Below, in pieces: positions 43,723 to 54,025 of a DNA stretch of 64,000 bases; position 1 is the first letter of the stretch; each line of letters opens with the position of its first letter. The notes under the pieces are model-generated. The model was not told where the DNA came from and ran no database searches. It was given only the letters and a program-made list of their open reading frames with translations. A program made the position numbers and the translations under genes. The DNA is taken from NCBI GenBank assembly GCA_015832175.1, contig WJXW01000006.1, positions 868,001 through 932,000 on the forward strand, read 5' to 3'. Source of the stretch: Paraphaeosphaeria minitans. Its lineage: Eukaryota; Ascomycota; Dothideomycetes; Pleosporales; Didymosphaeriaceae.

Positions 43723-45462
43723 ATGTCCTATCCTTTCTCCTCCCTCTTGAGGTGTCCTACTTCTTCCTCTCTACGTTTTATTCTCCCCCGTCGCACCCGT
43801 CCATCTTGTATCAGAAGCTACAACAACAAATACAGATACAGCACAATGTCCGACCTGTTCGTTGAGCTGACTGCACCTAATGGCCACAAATACAAACAGC
43901 CGCGAGGTCTGTTCATCAACAATGAGTTTGTAAAGTCAGAGTCCGGGGAGACAATCACAAGCATCAACCCAAGCAACGAGAGCGAAATTACCTCCGTCTA
44001 TTCCGCAGGGCCAGAAGATGTCGACATTGCAGTAGCCGCTGCGCGGAAAGCATTCAAAGACCCTTCATGGCGCGATATGGACACCAATGCTCGAGCAGAC
44101 CTTCTGTACAACTTCGCTCAGTTGATCGAGAAGCACAGGGAAACTCTTGCGACGATTGAAACCTGGGACAACGGAAAGCCATACCAAGTATCTTTGAATG
44201 ATGATCTCGGCGAGGTGATCAGCACAATCAAATACTACGCTGGGTACGCCAACAAGATTCACGGACAAGTCATCGACACCTCGCCCGCCAAACTCGCCTA
44301 TACGGTGCGAGAGCCGCTTGGTGTTTGCGCTCAAATCATCCCCTGGAATTTCCCGCTGGCTATGGCTGCATGGAAACTGGGCCCTGCCTTGTGCACGGGT
44401 AACACCGTAGTGATGAAAGCTGCAGAGCAGACGCCGCTGTCCATTCTGTACCTCGCATCGTTGGTCAAGGAGGCCGGGTTCCCGCCTGGTGTTATCAACA
44501 TCCTTAACGGCGAAGGCCGTAAGGCTGGTGCAGCCTTGGCTCAGCACTTGGACGTGGACAAGATTGCCTTCACTGGGTCAACGGCCACCGGAAAGGAGAT
44601 TATGAAGATGGCCGCTGTGAACATGAAGAACATTACCCTGGAGACCGGCGGGAAATCGCCATTGTTGGTCTTCGATGACGCCGATTTGGATCAGGCAGTC
44701 AAGTGGTCGCATGTTGGGATCAGTAAGTGAAACACGTGTACGAATTCTGCCCTCACGTTTGCTGACTTTGGACCCCCCGTAGTGTACAACCAGGGTCAGG
44801 TTTGCACAGCTACGTCCCGTATTCTAGTGCAAGAGGGCATCTATGACAAGTTTGTCGAATCATTCAAGGAATATGTGTCCAAGGCTTCGGTAGTCGGGGA
44901 CCCATTCAAAGACGATACATTCCAGGGCCCGCAGGTCACCAAGACACAGTTTGAGCGAGTCCTCTCCTACATCGAGTCCGGAAAGTCCGAGGGGGCCAAG
45001 CTGATCTCTGGAGGCGAAGCTTTCAAAGACGTAGGCGGCAAGGGGTTCTTCATTGCACCTACCATTTTCACCGATGTCAAGGATGACATGAAGATCTACC
45101 GTGAAGAGGTTTTTGGACCATTCGTCGTGATATCGTCGTTCAAGACGGAGGAGGAAGCGATCGAATGCGCGAATGACAGTTCCTATGGTCTGGGAGCGGC
45201 CTTGTTTACCCAGGACATCACAAAGGCTCACACCGTAGCAAGACGGATCGAAGCGGGAATGGTTTGGATCAATTCGAGCAACGATTCTGACGTGCGCGTG
45301 CCGTTCGGAGGTGTCAAGCAGAGCGGCATTGGACGAGAGCTTGGTGAAGCCGGTCTGGAAGCGTACACGAATAAAAAGGTATGTTCTCTGTACGAGATAT
45401 CTATCCCTCATGATGACTGACGACAGCAGGCTATCCACGTCAACCTCGGTAGCAGACTCTGA
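43723..45462 (+). CDS. NAD(P)+-dependent aldehyde dehydrogenase, probably mitochondrial
   Basis: Exons 43723-44722, 44783-45378, 45430-45462 give 542 residues. The last exon encodes only AIHVNLGSRL, replacing a read-through end. Catalytic Cys341 is in NQGQVCTAT and the general base Glu307 in LETGGKSP, 34 residues apart as in the family; FTGSTATGKEI is the cofactor loop and EVFGPFVV is conserved. Residues 1-41 are rich in Arg/Ser and lack acidic residues, a mitochondrial presequence. An internal Met42 (43846) starts MSDLFVELTAPNG, the usual start of cytosolic homologs, so dual localisation is possible. Oxidises aldehydes such as acetaldehyde to acids. Confidence 0.94.
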
Positions 45463-47224
45463 GCGTGGCCGAAGGGCCGGCGGCCGGCGAGCACCACGTG
45501 TATCTATATAAGCAGAAACCAATCGTGTTTATATTGACTGTTGGACGACGTGTATCTGTATAGGCAGAAACTATACGTGTCCACATCGACCGGTACATGC
45601 CCGGTATGTCGTTATTCCAAGGCGTCGTTGTCGGAATTCCATCTTGGCGCCAATGTGCTAGGCGTTGTGAGCGTGCAGGTCGGAGGACCATACGTAGCAA
45701 GCTAGGTATTGAAAGCGGCTCCGAAGCTCATCAGCACACACAATCAAATGAAATTCAAACAACAAATACTCGTCGTCGAACACCAAGTGATGGCCCGATA
45801 GACCGAGCTCCGGTACGCCAACCTCTCTTGTGCATTTTGTTTTGTTGAGAAAAGGCTCATTGCGCCCAACGGAGTCAAATCTGCGTGAGTACTCTGAGAT
45901 TCCTGGAGGTGAGGGTTCGTCAGGAACGTGCTGCAGCGTAGTCAATCCAAGCTGGTATCTAGATACCTAACTACCTATCTACTCGTACACAACAGGTAGT
46001 CTAGTGATAATGGCTTATCACGAACGAGACGGCGTGTGGTATCTGCAGCTAAGATGGTGCCGGCGGCCGGGTCACGGGGTCGCGTGACTGCAGGTGGGCA
46101 TAGCCCTTCCACGGTGATGAAGTGTGAGAGGCACTCAGGCAGCAGCAGTCGCGGCACCGGGGAGCTTGAGGGTGCTGCTTCTTCCCCGTTCATCGACTGT
46201 CGGCTGTGGAGTGGGTCGTGGGTCGTGGGTCGTGGGTCGTGTTTGCGTACGCCGCCTCTTTGTGTGCTGCATCCCCCCCCCCAAAGCGCTACCTGGCTAG
46301 TTCCTCCCACCAGGTCTTGGCTCGCTCGTCGTCACAGGTAGTCTTCACTCACAGCGGAGCCACTCATGAGGCACAGCCAGCGACTGCAGCACCACCAACC
46401 GCCTGCTCGACTCTCCACAGCCTCTCCGCACCAGCTGGCTGTCCATCCCAATCACTTGCAGCCGCCTCCAAGGCTGCATCCAGACCACCCGCCCCCGCGC
46501 TAAGTGCCTCCGTCGTCCACTGTCGACCGCGCGCGTCTGAAGTTTCGCATTCACCCGTCTGCCTCGACTGCGCTGCCCTGCACTGCCCTGCCTCTGCCCA
46601 CTTCGGCCACATCCAGCCCGCGTAATCAGCGCCTACCTACACTATCGGTAGCCAGCTGCTCGCTTGCTGCGCGCTACTACCGCCGCGTTCCAGCTCCAGC
46701 TCCAGCTCCAGCTCCAGCTCCAGCTCTCTGAGGTCGCCGGGAGTCACCACCATCATACCCACATACCACCCCCATACCCCCATGCGCCCTGCCGCTCGTC
46801 TCTAACTTCACGTTCCCACCGCACCCGTGCACATCCATCGCTCTGGCTCGCCAGCGGGATACCGACTCGCCCCCCGACGTCCCCTCCCGTCTGCCGACCT
46901 GGCACGCCCAGTGTCCTGCCCAGCAGATCGTGACAGCGCCGACAGAGGCCCGCTTGACTGCCTTTCTCTCACGCCTGTTCAGGCCGCCCTAACACCGACA
47001 CAACGCGCAACCCTTCCTTCCCCAGCGACGCCCATCGTGCCTCGCGACTGCTGTTTGTAGCTACACACGCTACATATCGCCGTTTGGGACAGCACGCCCG
47101 CAGCGCCTGCCCCGCCCGCACCAACCCTCGCACCGCCTTCCCCTCCACCCCGCGCACCTCAATCCGACCGACATACACACCCACTTCTTGGCCACTCGCT
47201 CGTTCCGCAGTTACAACCGCCGCC
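45463..47224. other. Intergenic and leader region with simple repeats
   Basis: 1.76 kb. Contains a ~52-bp duplication (45496-45595, listed separately), a 7-bp GGGTCGT array at about 46213-46241 and a CAGCTC array at 46691-46726. The C-rich, Pro/Ser-coding-looking stretch before 47225 is probably the long 5' leader of the phosphatase gene, a usual feature of such regulatory genes. Confidence 0.5.
45496..45595. repeat. Imperfect ~52-bp tandem duplication
   Basis: ACGTGTATCTATATAAGCAG at 45496 recurs as ACGTGTATCTGTATAGGCAG at 45548, with partial similarity beyond. It lies just after the ALDH stop codon, in its 3' flank. Confidence 0.7.
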
Positions 47225-48942
47225 ATGGGCAACCAGCAGTCCAGCGGCAAGAAGGACAAGGGCAACGTGGACGGCGTCTCCCTCGAGCGCGAAAACTACC
47301 GCTCGTTCGAACGAGCAGACACCAGGGAGTCCACCCGCTCCATTCGCAACTCCATCAGATCGAAGATCCCAGTCGGCAAATCAGACAGTCCTCGCGGGTC
47401 CGTCTCCAACCTGGCCAACGATGGCAATGGCAAGCCCGACAAGTCTGATGCCGCCTCGATGAAGTCGACCAACAGCAAGGGAGGCATCAGGTCTCGCCGC
47501 GGCTCCACGGCCTCGGCCCAAGAAGCTGCCCTCAACAGCGCTGCCATGGCCGACAACGTCCCTGATGACCCGGAGCCGCCGCCATCGCCAGTCCACGGGG
47601 CCACCGTAGGAACAGGCACCCACGAGCATGTCGACGAGGCGCAGAAGACAGGCGAGGTCGACCAGGTATCCGACGTGGGTCCCACCGGAGTACCGCTGCC
47701 GCTGGCCACAGCTCAGCCAGGCGAGTCTATCCTGCAAAAGAAAGATCAGCCCATCCCGCGAGTGGAACAATTGCCAACTGCGAACGATGGAGCTGGGTCT
47801 CCCATGGAGATCAGTGCGCTGAAGGCAATCGACCTAGACGACATGATCCAGCGATTACTGGATGCAGGTTATGCAGGCAAAGTCACCAAGACCGTCTGCC
47901 TGAAGAATGCCGAAATCATGGCCATCTGCTCGGCAGCACGCGAGGTCTTCCTCACCCAGCCCGCACTCCTCGAGCTCTCTGCGCCTGTGAAAATCGTTGG
48001 GGACGTACATGGACAATACACTGATCTCATTCGCATGTTCGAAATGTGTGGCTTCCCACCCAACTCGAATTATCTGTTCTTGGGAGACTACGTCGACCGA
48101 GGCAAACAGAGCTTAGAGACGATCCTGTTGTTGCTGTGCTATAAGCTCAAATTCCCAGAGAACTTCTTCCTTCTGCGAGGCAACCACGAATGCGCCAACG
48201 TCACCCGCGTGTACGGATTCTACGATGAGTGTAAGAGGAGATGTAACATCAAGGTCTGGAAGGCCTTTGTGGACACGTTCAACACACTTCCGATCGCTGC
48301 CATTGTTGCGCAGAAGATCTTTTGCGTGCATGGTGGACTTTCTCCAAGTTTGTCCCACATGGACGATATCCGCCAAATCGCGCGGCCCACCGACGTTCCG
48401 GATTACGGATTGCTGAACGACCTGTTGTGGAGTGATCCTGCCGATATGGAAAATGATTGGGAATCGAACGAACGAGGTGTTAGTTATTGCTTTGGGAAGA
48501 AGGTCATCATGGAGTTCCTGCAACGTCACGATTTCGACCTTGTATGCAGAGCGCACATGGTGGTTGAAGATGGTTACGAGTTCTTCAACGATCGCATCCT
48601 GGTCACGGTCTTCTCTGCACCCAATGTAAGCAACACGGTTGAACCTATAAGATTGTTGCTAACGCGCGCCAGTACTGTGGCGAATTCGATAACTGGGGCG
48701 CGGTAATGTCGGTTTCGGCGGAGTTGTTGTGTAGCTTCGAGCTTCTCAAGCCTCTCGACTCCAGTGCGCTGAAGCAGCATATCAAGAAGAGCAGGAACAA
48801 GCGGCAGAGCATGCTGAACTCACCAGTACGTATTGCAACGATGGTACTAACCGACGAACCGTCGCAGAGCCATCTATATTATACTTAGAATCGTGACTGA
48901 CTTCACCTCCAGCCCGCATCACAATATCCCCAAAGTTACTAA
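47225..48942 (+). CDS. PP1-like Ser/Thr phosphatase of the Ppz type
   Basis: Exons 47225-48625, 48673-48825 and 48913-48942 give 527 residues. The protein starts [10 protein letters not shown], with Gly2 as N-myristoylation site. A Ser-rich disordered N-terminus ([17 protein letters not shown]) of about 200 residues precedes the catalytic domain. That domain has all PP1-family metal motifs: GDVHGQY, GDYVDRG, RGNHE, the LLWSDP and HGG segments, and [14 protein letters not shown] across the first intron. Ppz phosphatases regulate cation homeostasis, cell wall integrity and protein translation, and are fungus-specific. The last exon is uncertain: two other acceptors (48867 and 48956), each preceded by TACTAAC, give ends SHLYYT or a 183-residue extension. 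Confidence 0.9.
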
Positions 48943-48956
48943 CCGCTCATCGATAG

Positions 48957-49508
48957 GGCATTGAATCGAGCGACGTCGATGTGAGGTGTGCCCAGGCTGT
49001 GGCGACTGCAGAAGCAGAAGCGGAGTCTGATCTGGAGCGTAAGCGTCGCTTGGACCTGCAGAGAGAACGCAGAAGATTGAAGAGAATGAAACGACACGTC
49101 TCGTTGAAACGTACCCCGAGTCACGTCGAAGAGCGAAAGATTATGAAAGCACTGGAAAGGGCTTCGGTTGATCGATCCGGGATCCATGCGGCAGATGCAA
49201 CCGCTCCACCTGAAGTCCGGATGGGCGCGGATGTGGGCGAGCTAGAGGCTGACGACGCATCGGACAAAGGATCCGAGAGCTCGAAGGTGGCCGGCATGAG
49301 CTTGAAAGACCGACGTGCACTTTGGGAATCCACGTTACCACAAAAGTCGAGCGTTCTTCCTGTCCGTCCTCGTTCCGGTCACGAGTTGGAGAAGCTTGTC
49401 GGTCACATCTGGATCGAAACCGATGAGACACCGACGGTACCGTACAGCGAATCTGGGAAAAGGCCCGAGAAACCAGCCAAATCGAATACCATCAAGCTTC
49501 CTTGGTAA
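48957..49508 (+). CDS. Probable alternative 3' exon of the Ppz gene (183 codons)
   Basis: Open and in phase 0 with Ppz exon 2 from an acceptor (GATAG, 48955-48956) that follows a perfect TACTAAC at 48937. No ATG lies near its start; the first inside is at 49088. The encoded stretch is strongly charged: DLERKRRLDLQRERRRLKRMKRH (basic helix), HVEERKIMKALERASV, an acidic DVGELEADDASDKG, then LWESTLPQKS and HIWIETDETPTVPY. Open length and composition argue for real coding. It is either a C-terminal extension isoform (total 701 residues) or part of a separate gene whose first exon I cannot place. Confidence 0.5.
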   Translation, partial: GIESSDVDVRCAQAVATAEAEAESDLERKRRLDLQRERRRLKRMKRHVSLKRTPSHVEERKIMKALERASVDRSGIHAADATAPPEVRMGADVGELEADDASDKGSESSKVAGMSLKDRRALWESTLPQKSSVLPVRPRSGHELEKLVGHIWIETDETPTVPYSESGKRPEKPAKSNTIKLPW

Positions 49509-51675
49509 TACGGATCGTGAGACACCCCTTTTGGGCTTCGGCTTCCTCACAGGATAACTTTCCTACCTGCGTTGTTGCAAGCATACTTCCTCCCTACGTT
49601 TTTACTACTCTACTCTTTATCACGGATACATCGGCGTCGGCGTATTGGGAAGACGCACTGGGACGTATCAACGACTGCTTGTTCCGCATCGCGTTCGTGT
49701 TTGCCTCGGGCCCTGTTTCTTGGGTGCTCTCGAGCGGGATTGTGTCGGATGCTTTGGTTGCGCTAATGTTATTGCTTACGCATGTATACTATGGCTCTGG
49801 ACTGTGTGCCTATCATTGTTTGCTTCGGGTAACTCGCGGTGGGTGTGAACCAGGTTGGAGGCTGACGGAGCCAGGGAACCATAGATAGCTCAGAGAAGTC
49901 AAGATTAGTATCGCCAATACTGCTGCTGAAGCTTGAGGGTTGGTGATATTTTGTGAGACAGGCCGCGCGTCTGTGTGGTGTCCTACATGGTAGGTATGCT
50001 CTTGTTGTGTTCAAGGTAAAGGAAGAGGCCTCGGCGGAGAAGTTGGAATCTACCTAGATGCCGCGACGGAGGTAAATGTGCACGCAGAGCACCAGTCAGG
50101 CCTTTCTACACGTGTAGACTAGGTACTTTGTGCAGCCCTCCCTACCTATGAATTCGGCCCAAAAAATAGCGTGTGTGACGACAGATGTGCAGCGCCTCAA
50201 AGTAGTGCGCGGGCCGTTGCGCTTCCCAAGCACCGACATCACGACATCAGATTGCAAGCCCATCCAGTCTGGACCGTCACCGCCCCGCCCCGCCCGTGTG
50301 CCCGCCGCGCCCCTCAACGGCCATGCTGCTCAGTGGAATCCTTCGCCAAGCGGAAGCCTTGGCAACAATGTCCGCCCAGTGCGAAGTGCCAGCCCGCCCT
50401 CCGCAGGTCCTGACGACAGCGTAGAGACTTCCCTCCTTCTGCGCGACGAGCTCGTGGTCCGGAATCAAGACCCCCGCGCGTATCCATGGCCCCAGTAGGT
50501 TCCTGAGGTACGGTACAGTGGCGGGCGTGTGGCTAACGCGTGGTACGTTTCGGAAATCAACTGATTCTGAGGGGGGACAGTTCTCAGTGTCAGAGAAGAT
50601 CCGGGCGGAGGAGCCTGTGGGTGAACGGGAGGGTCTGAATCCTCGCAGTCTTTGTGGGCCGTTCGCTGCCTGGTGATAGACGGGCGCTGGCCTGGAGGTG
50701 GGAAAAGCCAAGACGTCCAGCCCGGGGTGAACAGGGCATCCGACTGCGTGCTCTGGCCTCCGCCCAGTGGCCAAGTTGTTTCCAAGAAGTTTCAGCACCG
50801 GGCATTGCTTCTCCACGTTCTTGGGATCGTATGTTTTCTGGGTTGCCCGAGTACAGCACACGGCGACGGCGGTCTCGGTCAAACCTAGCAAAGCGCAGCG
50901 GTGGAAAGGAAGAATGTCGTACGATTTCCCACTGCATTTCGGATTTGAACAGCCTCGCCCCCGGGCTTGAACCAGGCACTTCGCGCGGGATTGCGACAAT
51001 TTTTTCCCAATGAACCATATTGCTGCCCGTTTCTCCACGCTGAGGTCTCCTTCGCCAGCACTCGAGCCTGGTCTGTGTGAGCACCTGTCAAATCGTACGC
51101 TTCGCCTTGTCAAACGTTGCCAAATGTCTCCAGACGGTTCTTAGCCGCCTCCGCCACTTGGCGACCTACACTCGGCTGTACACATGCATCTTTACAGTGA
51201 TCGCGTATACCCCTTCAATTCGCTGGAGCCCCTAATGAGTGCCTCAACTGTATGAGAATCCCGGCACCGCTCTTGGCTCAGCATGCTTCGGCGGAGTTAC
51301 ATACTCGCCGGGCGTTATCCCTCGGTCGCCTCATCACCGATATAAGTAACTGTACCTGGGTAATTTTATAGTCTCCTTTCCATTCTCTTCACTTCTTTCC
51401 TTCTCAGCCTCCTTTCGTTTACGACGCTCGGGCACAGCCTGGTCTTTTCTCATTTCCTATCTCATCGGTATTCAGGTAGATCCTGAACCGTCTTCCTCTG
51501 CGTTGTGCGTTGATCGCCGTCTATAATACGCCGCCGTACGACTCATTGCCAGCTTCAGTCGACTTTCAGACACCTTCTTTTCTGTAGCACTTCTAGACCA
51601 TTACTTCATTCGAATCATTCGTTGCATCGCATCTTTGTAATACCTTGTTCTTCCTTTGGCACTGCATACTACACC
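49509..51675. other. 2.2-kb intergenic stretch, one doubtful minus frame
   Basis: A 278-codon minus frame (50277-51113) overlaps several + frames and shows no family resemblance. A Pol III B-box-like word (GGTTCAAGCCC, minus, near 50965) occurs, but no cloverleaf could be built around it. The last 340 bp hold the promoter of the carbonic anhydrase. Confidence 0.5.
51338..51430 (+). promoter_or_regulatory. TATA-like box and CT-rich tract upstream of carbonic anhydrase
   Basis: GATATAAG at about 51339 is followed by a long pyrimidine tract (51371-51420), a pair often seen in front of well-expressed fungal genes. Position, about 335 bp before the ATG, implies a leader near 270 nt. Inference from sequence only. 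Confidence 0.4.
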
Positions 51676-52864
51676 ATGCTTTTCAAGTCACTCCTCATCG
51701 CCGGTACGGCGTCCGCTTCCTGCCTCCACGGTCTCTACAGGCGTGCAGAAGGTGAGGTCGAGATCCCCCAGTTCGGCTACGAGGATACCTTTGGCCCTCT
51801 CAACTGGGCTGCCCTGGCACCTGAGAACGAAGCCTGCGCAACCGGAAAGAACCAGTCACCCATCAACATCGGTATGCCAAACTACTTCACTATGATTTCC
51901 TTCTACTAATACACCGCCAGACAGCACTGTTTCCCTCGCCACCGAGAAACCCATCCTCGACATCCCCCAGCAGGTCGTCGAATTCGAGAACCTCAACACC
52001 ACCATCGAAGTCGTCGTCAACGGCACCACCACCTTCGGCGGCAACCAATATGGCCTCGCCCAGTTCCACATCCACACTCCCTCCGAGCACCGCATCAACC
52101 GCGAGTACTTCCCTCTTGAGGTGCACATGGTGCACAAAGGCATTGGTACGTCTCCCCTTTCCATCCCGGCAACGTCCTCACCCGGAACTCTATCCTCCAC
52201 GCATTTAACCAGCCCCCACCACCCCACACACATCTTGCCTCAGACACGCCCCAACCCAACCCAACCCAGCCCAAAATGTTAACCCTCCCCAGCCGACCCC
52301 ACCCAAATCGTCGTCCTCGCCATAATGTTCGAACTATGCACCACCAACTCCGACCCGCTCATCGCCTCCATCGCTCCGCACCTCCCCGCCATCACCTCGC
52401 CCGGCTCCCGCACCCCAATCGACACGGGCATCGACTTCTCCGGCGTCCTCACCCTCCTCCAAACCTCCCGCATCTTCCAGTACGCAGGCTCGCTGACCAC
52501 GCCGCCCTGCTCCGAGGGCGTCACCTTCCTCGCCGTCGAGACCCCGCTCGCCATCAGCGTCCCGGACTACAACGCCATCAAGAGGATTGTAAAGTACAAT
52601 AGTCGGTTGAGTCAGAACGCTTTGGGCGGGGAGAACATCATCGCCGTGGGGGCGGCGGCGGGGGCGGCGGGGGCGGCGGTGAGTGGTGGCGCTGTTGGCG
52701 TGCACAATGGGTCGGCGGCGGATGCTGGGGAGGATGCGTCTGCGACGCCGCGTTGGGTTGCGCCTACGCCTGGCTCGACGGTCGTGATTGCGGAGATATC
52801 GGGGAGTCCGGTGGCGAGTCCGTTGGTGGGCGTTGTGCAGAGGGGTATGCGGTTCAGGCACTGA
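51676..52864 (+). CDS. Alpha-type carbonic anhydrase, secreted
   Basis: Exons 51676-51871, 51921-52145, 52293-52864 give 330 residues. A short signal peptide (MLFKSLLIAGTASA) is followed by FGYEDTFGPLNWAAL and NQSPINI, hallmarks of alpha carbonic anhydrases. Zinc ligands are His115 and His117 (QFHIHTPSEH) and His134 (EVHMVH); SLTTPPCSEGV holds the active-site Thr. Secreted or cell-wall CO2/bicarbonate interconversion is expected. The C-terminus (from residue ~245) is Gly/Ala-rich and low complexity, so cell-wall attachment is possible though no clear GPI signal is seen. The second intron (147 nt) is long; its acceptor CCCCAG at 52291 keeps the frame. Confidence 0.92.
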
Positions 52865-54025
52865 GTCGGTGGACATCCAGGGAGCGGGTTCTCTGGCGCG
52901 GTGTGTATGTGTGTGTGGGTGTTGGGTTGTAGGATGTGCGGCGTGGGGGCATAAACGACGAGTAGGTATAGTAACGGGTGGGGGCATAGACGAGGAGATG
53001 TTCGTGACGGCGGTTGGTACGCGTCTTGTACCCCCTTTCTACATGTTTACCCAGCTTCTAGAGCTTTTCTTCTTCTCCGTGTGGGGCACTGGACAGAGCG
53101 TGTGTAGCGTACTAGCGTTGTTTCACCTGCGCATTAACACTGCAGCTTTGCCTCGCCCTTACTTCTTGTGGTGGTGGTGGTGTTTAGCAGTGCCTAAGCT
53201 TCCTGCTCCGGTGTACGCCAGCGTACCGTACTGCTCGACCTCGACCCAGGTACTCCATCAACATCCATCGCTGTCGTTCGATCCCCCTTCACGCCCTCAT
53301 TTCACCGTGCAGGATCGAGTCGGGTGTTGATGTACCTTGCACTGCGAGTCTCTTCCCTATCATACTGTAGTTGGAAGTGTCTACACACACACATCGCTAA
53401 CACCAACATACAAGAATGAATACCAACCCAATCCAGAACTCAGGTTTGATACCTTGGGACGGCATCGGGCACAACGTCCAGCCCACGGACGAACAAGGCG
53501 TTCCCATCCGCACACGATAGCCCCCGTCTACATGGCGCCAAAGACTTCGCCCCCGACACCCAACGCCCACACGCTCCGACAGACGCACCACGGACGTCAA
53601 AGGCGAGGCCAAGGTCGACGCCAACACAAGCCCACCAAGCCCTCCCCGTCGAACCACGCCTCTGGAAAGATTCCATCGCTCGCACATGCCATCACAGCAA
53701 AATTTCTACGAACCTTTTATTCGATTTCATTCATTTGGTCTGGTAAGCTTGCCTTTCCCATCGCCAGCCATGTTTTTTCCATGCAGCCCATCATGCACAT
53801 GCACACCACATCTAGAGGTATCATACTCGCCACGCCACGCCACGCCTCGTCAGCCCCCACAGCAAGCCTAAAAATAGCACAGCAAAACGCCACCCAACGA
53901 TCCTCATAGCATCGCATTCCAGTAGCATTCCAACCTGCAGAGATTCCACGCGCAATCTCCCAATGCCTTCGTCAATCATACACAGTGCAGAACTTCGCCA
54001 ACGGATCCTTGGGACGCTTCCCTTC
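52865..54025. other. Intergenic between convergent genes, no gene seen
   Basis: 1.16 kb of 3' flanks with GTGTGT and GGTGGT runs (52905, 53170). A 190-codon + frame (53337-53909) lacks family resemblance. Confidence 0.5.

Noticed and set aside
50940..51060. tRNA gene on the minus strand
   Set aside because: T-arm-like sequence present, but the acceptor 3' strand has no matching 5' strand at the right distance and no anticodon arm.
50277..51113. 278-codon minus frame
   Set aside because: Overlaps + frames of similar quality, Cys/Arg/Pro mix without recognisable motifs; left as unproven.
53337..53909. 190-codon + frame between carbonic anhydrase and DCAF7-like genes
   Set aside because: Lies in convergent 3' flanks, low-complexity composition, no motifs.
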